Origin: Bacteroidales bacterium
GTDB taxonomy: Bacteria > Bacteroidota > Bacteroidia > Bacteroidales > VadinHA17
Direction: 5' to 3'
Assembly: GCA_012514255.1 (NCBI GenBank)
Contig: JAAZAP010000305.1
Span: forward strand, 1 to 11,606
Length of the DNA: 11,606 nucleotides
Shown: positions 6,659 to 11,606 of the stretch, one piece after another
Layout: each line of letters begins with the position of its first letter
Position numbering within the stretch: position 1 is the first letter of the stretch
Notes under the pieces: generated by a model
The model's database searches: none
Told to the model about the DNA's origin: nothing
What the model saw: the letters and a program-made list of their open reading frames with translations, nothing else
Position numbers and translations under genes: made by a program

Positions 6659-7942
6659 ATGAATATTCTGATACTCGGGTCCGGAGGCCGCGAACATGCT
6701 ATTACCTGGAAACTGGCACAGAGCAGCACACCGCTGAAGCTCTTCGTTGCTCCCGGCAATCCCGGCACTGAATCCATTGCCTCCAATCTTCGTATTGATC
6801 CGCTCGACTTTCAGGGTGTGCGTTCAGCAATCATTGAAAACAGGATCGGAATGGTGGTGGTTGGCCCGGAAGCTCCTCTCGCAGAGGGTATTACTGACTT
6901 CATTGAAAATGATCCCGCCCTTGCAGATGTGGCTGTAATAGGCCCCGGCCGGGCCGGAGCAATGCTTGAGGGAAGCAAGGATTTTGCCAAGCGGTTCATG
7001 ATGAGGCACGGCATCCCTACAGCAGCATATGAGACTTTCACCCCTGATACTGTTGATGAGGCCTGCATGTTCATGCGTGGCCTTCAGCCCCCTTATGTTT
7101 TGAAAGCCGACGGGTTGGCGGCAGGAAAGGGGGTCCTTATCATCAATGACTTTGATGAGGCTGTCAGTGAGCTGAAGTCTATGCTCGGCGGCCGGTTCGG
7201 AGCAGCCGGAAACAAAGTGGTTATTGAGGAATACCTGAGAGGCGTTGAGATGTCAGCCTTTGTGATCACTGACGGCATCACCTACAGGATACTCCCGGAG
7301 GCTAAGGATTACAAGCGCATAGGCGAAGGCAACACAGGGAAGAACACGGGAGGGATGGGTGCTGTATCACCTGTGCCTTTTGCCACTCCCTCATTCATGT
7401 CCAGGGTGGAGGAAAGAATAATAAGGCCTACAGTGGAGGGCCTCAGGGCTGAAGGAATAGATTACCGGGGCTTCATCTTCTTCGGCCTGATGAACGTGGA
7501 TGGAGATCCGTTCGTCATTGAATATAATGCCCGTCTTGGTGATCCCGAGAGCGAGGTAATCCTCCCCCGCATAGGGAGTGATCTCTATGACCTTCTTGAA
7601 GGTGTGGCCCGTCGTGATCTTGGTACACGTGAGATGATCATTTCCCCGGAGACAGTGGTGACGGTGATGATGGTCTCCGGAGGATACCCTGACGGTTACC
7701 TAAAAGGATACCCAATCTCGGGTATGGAGAAAATAAAGGAGAGTACTGTCTTTCATGCCGGGACGGCAATGGTTGACGGGCATCTCTCCACCTCCGGAGG
7801 CCGGGTGCTTGCCGTCACCTCAGGGGGCAGCACCCTGGCAGAGGCCCTGGCAGTGAGTTACCGGTCAATAGGGAAAATCACATTTGAAGGTATGAACTAC
7901 CGCAGAGACATTGGCTTTGACCTTAAAAATAAGGAGGGATGA
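6659..7942 (+). CDS. purD: Phosphoribosylamine-glycine ligase (GAR synthetase)
   Basis: A 427-residue cytosolic ATP-grasp enzyme joining 5-phosphoribosylamine and glycine to give GAR, the second step of purine biosynthesis. The full GARS architecture is present: N-terminal GSGGREHA (7-14) and VGPEAPLAEG (68-77), ATP-grasp KADGLAAGKGV (149-159) and NTGGMGA (229-235), the metal-binding EYNARLGDPE (288-297), and the C-domain GGYPDGYLKG (341-350), HAGT (366-369) and STSGGRVL (377-384). The sequence RLGDPESE replaces the RFGDPETQ common in proteobacteria; as far as I recall, similar variants occur in Bacteroidota. The ATG at 6659 starts exactly where family members start; an in-frame ATG at 6638 lies only one base after the -7-like box and is probably untranslated. 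The stop overlaps the next start (ATGA at 7939-7942). Confidence 0.97.
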   Translation: MNILILGSGGREHAITWKLAQSSTPLKLFVAPGNPGTESIASNLRIDPLDFQGVRSAIIENRIGMVVVGPEAPLAEGITDFIENDPALADVAVIGPGRAGAMLEGSKDFAKRFMMRHGIPTAAYETFTPDTVDEACMFMRGLQPPYVLKADGLAAGKGVLIINDFDEAVSELKSMLGGRFGAAGNKVVIEEYLRGVEMSAFVITDGITYRILPEAKDYKRIGEGNTGKNTGGMGAVSPVPFATPSFMSRVEERIIRPTVEGLRAEGIDYRGFIFFGLMNVDGDPFVIEYNARLGDPESEVILPRIGSDLYDLLEGVARRDLGTREMIISPETVVTVMMVSGGYPDGYLKGYPISGMEKIKESTVFHAGTAMVDGHLSTSGGRVLAVTSGGSTLAEALAVSYRSIGKITFEGMNYRRDIGFDLKNKEG

Positions 7943-8925
7943 TCAGGTTTTTCCGGGGATCAGGAGCAGGACCGGTTCTTCTGCTGATGCTTGCGGCCTC
8001 AGCGTTGTGGATCGGGTTTATCATCAATCCGCCACAGCTTAACCTGACTGCTGACAGCCAGCAGATGCCGCTGTGGGGCCTGATCACCCAGGCACTGGCA
8101 GCCTCACCCCTGATGGCAGTCATAGTCTCCTTCGCGCTTTTGCTGGCAGTGGCCATAATGATGATCAGGTTCAATATCGCAATATTTTTCATACCCCGCC
8201 GCACAGTCCTGCCTGCACTTCTTTATTTCCTTCTTTATTCGGTGTTCCCGGGAGAGATGATAATGAATCCGGCACTTCCCGCATCATTACTTATAGTGGC
8301 AGGTATCTGGAGAATGATTACTTCCTACCGTGTGAATGGCATGACCTTCAAGTTTTTCGATGCTGCCCTGCTGATATCATCTGCCGGACTCCTGTATGCA
8401 GGGTCAGTATGGCTTGTGCTCCTTGTCTTTATCGGCGCCCTCGTCCTTCGCAGTCCCGATGTGCGTGAACTGGTCCTGGCGCTGGTGGGAGCACTGCTGC
8501 CATGGGTAATAATGTATGCTGTCTGGTACATCACCGGGGGATTCCCGGGAGAACTGACAGAGATCATTCGTCATAATCTTTTTGACCAGGTTCCTTCGGT
8601 GTACTGGAGCCGTACCCTGGTGATACTGATGATTATTGTGGGTTTGAATTTCATTCCTTCGCTGTTCTCACTTATGAGGGATTTGCCTACATACAAGATC
8701 AGGTCACGCAAGACATGGGAGCTGTTCCTCTGGATGATCATGGTCTGTGCCGCAGCAATTGCACTTATTCCTGCCATCTCGGCGGAAATGGCTGCCCTGG
8801 CTGTTGTGCCTGTATCGTTTATTATGGCCAATTACCTGACTTTCACAAGGCGGGTGGCTACTGCCGAGATACTGTTCTGGCTGATGGTAATTATGCTGGT
8901 TGTGACCCGTCTCTGGCCCTATTGA
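7939..8925 (+). CDS. Polytopic membrane protein resembling DUF6427
   Basis: A 328-residue integral membrane protein with about ten hydrophobic segments, among them residues 12-30, 57-76, 88-106, 112-128, 141-170, 177-198, 225-241, 261-280, 285-300 and 308-324. It has no catalytic motif I recognise. The short basic start (MIRFFRGSG), the RSPDVRELVLALVGALLPW block (171-189) and the C-terminal FIMANYLTF block (294-302) resemble the Bacteroidota family DUF6427. From memory, that family is often found beside purD in Flavobacteriia. Its ATG lies inside the purD stop region, preceded directly by AAGGAGGG (7931-7938), which doubles as purD coding sequence and is too close to be an ideal ribosome site. 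Function is unknown; translational coupling to purD is likely. The gene ends head-on against the minus-strand operon with no gap. Confidence 0.75.
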   Translation: MIRFFRGSGAGPVLLLMLAASALWIGFIINPPQLNLTADSQQMPLWGLITQALAASPLMAVIVSFALLLAVAIMMIRFNIAIFFIPRRTVLPALLYFLLYSVFPGEMIMNPALPASLLIVAGIWRMITSYRVNGMTFKFFDAALLISSAGLLYAGSVWLVLLVFIGALVLRSPDVRELVLALVGALLPWVIMYAVWYITGGFPGELTEIIRHNLFDQVPSVYWSRTLVILMIIVGLNFIPSLFSLMRDLPTYKIRSRKTWELFLWMIMVCAAAIALIPAISAEMAALAVVPVSFIMANYLTFTRRVATAEILFWLMVIMLVVTRLWPY

Positions 8926-8928
8926 TCA
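8923..8928. other. Zero-gap convergent junction
   Basis: The stop TGA of the plus-strand membrane protein (8923-8925) abuts the stop of the minus-strand secreted protein (TCA at 8926-8928 on the plus strand). Together they form the palindrome TGATCA. No intergenic bases and no hairpin with a T tract are visible on either side, so transcripts from both strands must read into the opposing gene or be ended by other means. Confidence 0.9.
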
Positions 8929-9366
8929 GCGTATCATACAGACAATCCCCACGCCGGAACCCTGCTCTCCGTTGACAAAGCCATACCACAGGGTATAGAG
9001 CCCCGTTTTGTTGCAGATAAAATCTATGGAGTTGTATTTCTTACCCGTACTGCTGTTATAGGATGAGATGAGTTGCTTTCCCTTGTCGTAGATGGTGATT
9101 GCAAGTTCTCCTTTAGAGCCGGGGGCATTACATACGGAGAACCTGTACTTCATGTTTTTCATCAGGTACATGTTGGCCTTATAGATCGGCGTGGCATCGT
9201 CAGTTGCGGCTTTGGGGAGCTGTACGCGAAAATCCTTCAGGTAGGTCGTGTTTTCGCCGGCTGAAAGAACACAACTGCTTACCAGATCATCAGTTGCAGG
9301 CTGACCCTCCGCCGCGGCGGGCAGGAGCATCAGAGCAAGGAGCAAGATGAAGAACCTGCATTTCAT
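8926..9366 (-). CDS. Small secreted protein of unknown function
   Basis: A 146-residue protein with a clear Sec signal peptide: basic Lys2 and Arg4, hydrophobic core 5-15, and likely cleavage after about Ala19 or Gly21. The mature part of about 125 residues contains four cysteines (32, 79, 118, 143), which could form two disulfides in the periplasm. The pattern of alternating hydrophobic residues (Tyr-Arg-Phe-Ser-Val; Leu-Ala-Ile-Thr-Ile-Tyr; Leu-Tyr-Thr-Leu-Trp-Tyr-Gly-Phe) suggests a small beta-sandwich, as in domains that decorate exported proteins. I do not recognise the family. It starts one base after the lipoprotein stop (TAATATG on the minus strand), so it is almost certainly the last gene of that operon and may be a soluble partner of the lipoprotein or transporter. 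Confidence 0.8.
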   Translation of the reverse strand: MKCRFFILLLALMLLPAAAEGQPATDDLVSSCVLSAGENTTYLKDFRVQLPKAATDDATPIYKANMYLMKNMKYRFSVCNAPGSKGELAITIYDKGKQLISSYNSSTGKKYNSIDFICNKTGLYTLWYGFVNGEQGSGVGIVCMIR

Positions 9367-9367
9367 A

Positions 9368-10327
9368 TTATTTGCCGGATATTAGTTTGTTTCTGACTTC
9401 TTTTGACATCTCAGCTATCTCCGCCAGCTGGCTGTCACTCATCTCAACAATGCTTTCCTCATGCTGAACCATCACCAACCGGCCATCCTCCTCCAACGTC
9501 TCCGGCTCACCAAGCCTGTATGATACTTTCACGCCGGCGTACTTTTCATTCAACCCCTCCATCATTCTGTACAGTGAGCCATACTCTTCACCGCTGTTGC
9601 GGTAAGGCCCCAGAAGCATGAGCAGGTCTCCGAGGATCACTTTCTGTTCGCCAATGCGGTCTCTCAGGATCCTGTTGTCACTGGTCAGCGCCACCTGTGT
9701 GGCAAGGTATTGACCCTCAATCCATACGCCGGCAATCATCAGTGCCGAGATTGAACCCCGGTTATTTTCTCTCAGGTACCTGTCAATCTGGTTGTATGAA
9801 TTGACAGACAGAAACAGTAGTGAATCAAGATTGGTTTTGCTGACAGAGAGTCTTTTCAGTGTTTCAAAATCGAAGTATTGCCCCACCCTTAAACCGTCTG
9901 CCAGCCTTTTGATAGTTGATAGAATATCAATGGAATTGCCGGTTTTTTCGTAGATATTGAGGTAACCCAGATCAGCGCCATAGATGCCCAGCATTACTGC
10001 TTTCTGGAAATTGGTGGTAAGCCTGTCAGCTTCGTGTGTGGTAGCCAGGTATCCGGCAGAGAACGGCACCTGCATTGACTGGAGGATAGATGCTATCTCT
10101 ACAGGTGAGGCTATATTCTGTACTATATCTGCCACAGCTTCCTCACTAAGCTTTTCTGCTTCTCCTACCGGTACCGAGTCAGCCACGGGAAAGCCGGGAC
10201 CGCCCTGGCGCATGCTGCTGTTCCCGCATGAGCATACAAACACCAGCAGTATCACTGCCGGGATCTTTATTATTATCCCTGTCATCAGACGATTGTGTTG
10301 ATATACTAACTTAAGAATAGTGGTCAT
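9368..10327 (-). CDS. Bacteroidota lipoprotein linked to an ABC transporter
   Basis: A 319-residue predicted lipoprotein. The hydrophobic stretch 22-31 (IPAVILLVFV) is followed by the lipobox V-C-S-Cys34, and the mature part from Cys34 is about 286 residues, largely helical by composition. Residues 71-150 (NIASPVEIAS, then GIYGADLGYLNIYEK) and 190-215 (alanine-rich AGVWIEGQYLATQ) resemble a hypothetical-protein family I recall from many Bacteroidota; no catalytic motif is visible. The start at 10327 overlaps the transporter stop as TAATG, suggesting reinitiation. A second ATG at 10285 would remove 14 residues and give a more standard signal peptide. Mature protein probably faces the periplasm or sits in the outer membrane. 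Role inferred: accessory subunit or substrate-handling partner of the ABC exporter. Confidence 0.8.
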   Translation of the reverse strand: MTTILKLVYQHNRLMTGIIIKIPAVILLVFVCSCGNSSMRQGGPGFPVADSVPVGEAEKLSEEAVADIVQNIASPVEIASILQSMQVPFSAGYLATTHEADRLTTNFQKAVMLGIYGADLGYLNIYEKTGNSIDILSTIKRLADGLRVGQYFDFETLKRLSVSKTNLDSLLFLSVNSYNQIDRYLRENNRGSISALMIAGVWIEGQYLATQVALTSDNRILRDRIGEQKVILGDLLMLLGPYRNSGEEYGSLYRMMEGLNEKYAGVKVSYRLGEPETLEEDGRLVMVQHEESIVEMSDSQLAEIAEMSKEVRNKLISGK

Positions 10328-11606
10328 TATTGATCAGCTCTCCGTTTTTTTCTGAATCCGGTTTCTCCAAAAAACAGAATGATCCGCCTCAGTGCCTCAG
10401 TGTGCAACAAGATGTACAGAACAATGATGGATGAGAGGACAAGGAATATATTGAACCTGAAGGTGTCTGCCCTGTATCCCATGAACCTCTTCACCGGCGC
10501 CATGAAATGGGTACGGAAACCCAAAGATCCTGATGAGACCGGTTCCAGGTAAATGAGATCTGCATTCTGAATAAGTCTGTCCCTGAATTCAAGCATCTTG
10601 TTCTTTTCGTATACCTTCCTTACTATATCCTCAAGCTTGTCATTATGGTAACTATTATATAACAGATCCAGAGTCTTTTTATTGCTGCTTATATAATTAT
10701 CCAGACTCATGTCAGCAAGGTGGCTCAGCCTCCTGTATTCGGTGTCGGCCCGGTTGAGCCACAGGGCAAGCCTGTCAGCAAGATTTTCCGTGAAAAGTTC
10801 CGGTGTTATGGAGTCTGTAGCACCGAAAGGTTCAATCACTCCGCTGGCGTCAAGGAAGGCTGTTTCATTCCTGAGGAGATTGATCTCACTCTCGTCCCTG
10901 ATGACCCCGCCGTCAGATTCCCGTCTGCCTTTTGCATTCTCCAGCGCTTCTGTCATTCTTGGTATGCGATAGATGTTGTTGAAGTCAGAGATGCTGATCT
11001 GCTGTTTCAGTGGATAGACCCTCTTTCCGTATTCATTTCCCGTGAACTGTCTGACCATTAAAGCTTCATAGGTCCACCTGGTAGGCATGAGTTCTGCTAT
11101 AAACGGAACCCTGTCCGGTCTGGCCAGCTCCCTGTTTAGTTTGTCAAACGGGAACATTGCCCCGCTTAGGATCATCATCGGGATCATCAGCAGGGGGATG
11201 ACAATATAGATGGCAATAGCCGAGTCAAGCGCCGAAGAGATATTGAGACCTATCAGATTGGCGCAGAAGGCGGTGGTGAAGAGAACCAGCCAGTACGACA
11301 GGAATAGCCCCCTGATACCGAGGACAGGATTGGCGACGATAAGGAAAAGGAAAGCCTGGAGAGCTGAGATGAAGGCCAGAATAAAGATTTTGCTGACCAG
11401 GTAACTGCTTCGGTTCAGGTTGAGAAAGTGTTCTCTCCTCAGCATCTTACGATCACGGAAGATCTCCTCGGCACTTACAGTGAGACCGAGAAAGAGAGCC
11501 ACGATTATGCTCATGAAGATGTATACCGGTATGTTCTCATTTTCACGGAAGATATAGGTGTCTGATGAGGGATCCGCGATATACCGGATGATATATGAAA
11601 GGATCA
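10327..11606 (-). CDS. ABC transporter permease region (ABC-2/ABCG-type), N-terminus outside window
   Basis: Only the C-terminal 425 residues are visible; the frame stays open to the right edge, so this is a partial gene and its ATP-binding part is probably upstream. Reading in, the visible part starts with a short extracytoplasmic-looking stretch, then a membrane helix (FMSIIVALFLGLTVS), then the connecting motif AEEIFRDRKMLRREHFLNL (about 11472-11416), as in ABCG-like proteins fused to their ATPase. Further helices follow (about 11391-11331, 11307-11223 and 11217-11157). A soluble, charge-rich domain of about 230 residues then spans 11151-10459, followed by a last helix (10458-10402) and a basic tail. 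The large domain before the final helix is uncommon for ABC-2 permeases. It is the first gene here of the minus operon and overlaps the lipoprotein by one base. Substrate unknown. Confidence 0.82.
   Translation of the reverse strand, partial: ILSYIIRYIADPSSDTYIFRENENIPVYIFMSIIVALFLGLTVSAEEIFRDRKMLRREHFLNLNRSSYLVSKIFILAFISALQAFLFLIVANPVLGIRGLFLSYWLVLFTTAFCANLIGLNISSALDSAIAIYIVIPLLMIPMMILSGAMFPFDKLNRELARPDRVPFIAELMPTRWTYEALMVRQFTGNEYGKRVYPLKQQISISDFNNIYRIPRMTEALENAKGRRESDGGVIRDESEINLLRNETAFLDASGVIEPFGATDSITPELFTENLADRLALWLNRADTEYRRLSHLADMSLDNYISSNKKTLDLLYNSYHNDKLEDIVRKVYEKNKMLEFRDRLIQNADLIYLEPVSSGSLGFRTHFMAPVKRFMGYRADTFRFNIFLVLSSIIVLYILLHTEALRRIILFFGETGFRKKRRADQ

Noticed and set aside
7931..7938. 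Shine-Dalgarno-like AAGGAGGG before the DUF6427-like gene
   Set aside because: It directly abuts the ATG with no spacer and is purD coding sequence (Lys-Glu-Gly); Bacteroidota rely little on such sites.
1..11606. CRISPR, tRNA, rRNA or transposon signatures
   Set aside because: Looked for spaced direct repeats, cloverleaf-like segments and transposase motifs; none seen by eye.

Overview
The window is gene-dense chromosomal DNA from a member of the Bacteroidota, most likely a Bacteroidales-type anaerobe. The evidence is the family content: a DUF2723 (GT-C type) membrane protein, a DUF6427-like membrane protein directly behind purD, and a Bacteroidota-type ABC exporter permease with a dedicated lipoprotein. 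TAnnTTTG-like -7 promoter boxes point the same way. Base composition is moderate, near half GC by eye. I see no rRNA, tRNA, CRISPR array, insertion sequence or phage gene.

Positions 1-156 are an AT-rich leader with two inverted repeats and overlapping candidate promoter boxes on both strands. From 157 to 6609 runs a tightly packed plus-strand cluster: an O-antigen ligase/polymerase-like membrane protein, a guanine deaminase-type nucleoside deaminase, an AAG/MPG-family DNA-3-methyladenine glycosylase, a very large DUF2723 protein with a long extracytoplasmic tail, and a NodB-type polysaccharide deacetylase. Successive genes overlap by 4 or 11 bases or are 10 bases apart, so one transcript with translational coupling is likely. 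After a 49-base gap with its own -7-like box come purD (purine biosynthesis) and a polytopic membrane protein resembling DUF6427, again overlapping by 4 bases.

At 8925/8926 the plus-strand genes meet a minus-strand operon tail to tail with no spacer; the two stop codons form the palindrome TGATCA. The minus-strand operon enters at the right edge. It holds the C-terminal part of an ABC-2/ABCG-type transporter with a large soluble domain before its last membrane helix, then an uncharacterised lipoprotein overlapping it by one base, then a small secreted protein one base further on. The first two look like a dedicated envelope export or maintenance unit, and the third probably belongs with them.

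Functionally the window mixes envelope glycan work (ligase, DUF2723, deacetylase), nucleobase and purine metabolism (guanine deaminase, purD) and base-excision repair (AAG). The least described parts are the ABC-lipoprotein-secreted protein trio and the leader palindrome. Nothing here is clear evidence of a wholly new system; the trio is the best candidate for an undescribed one.
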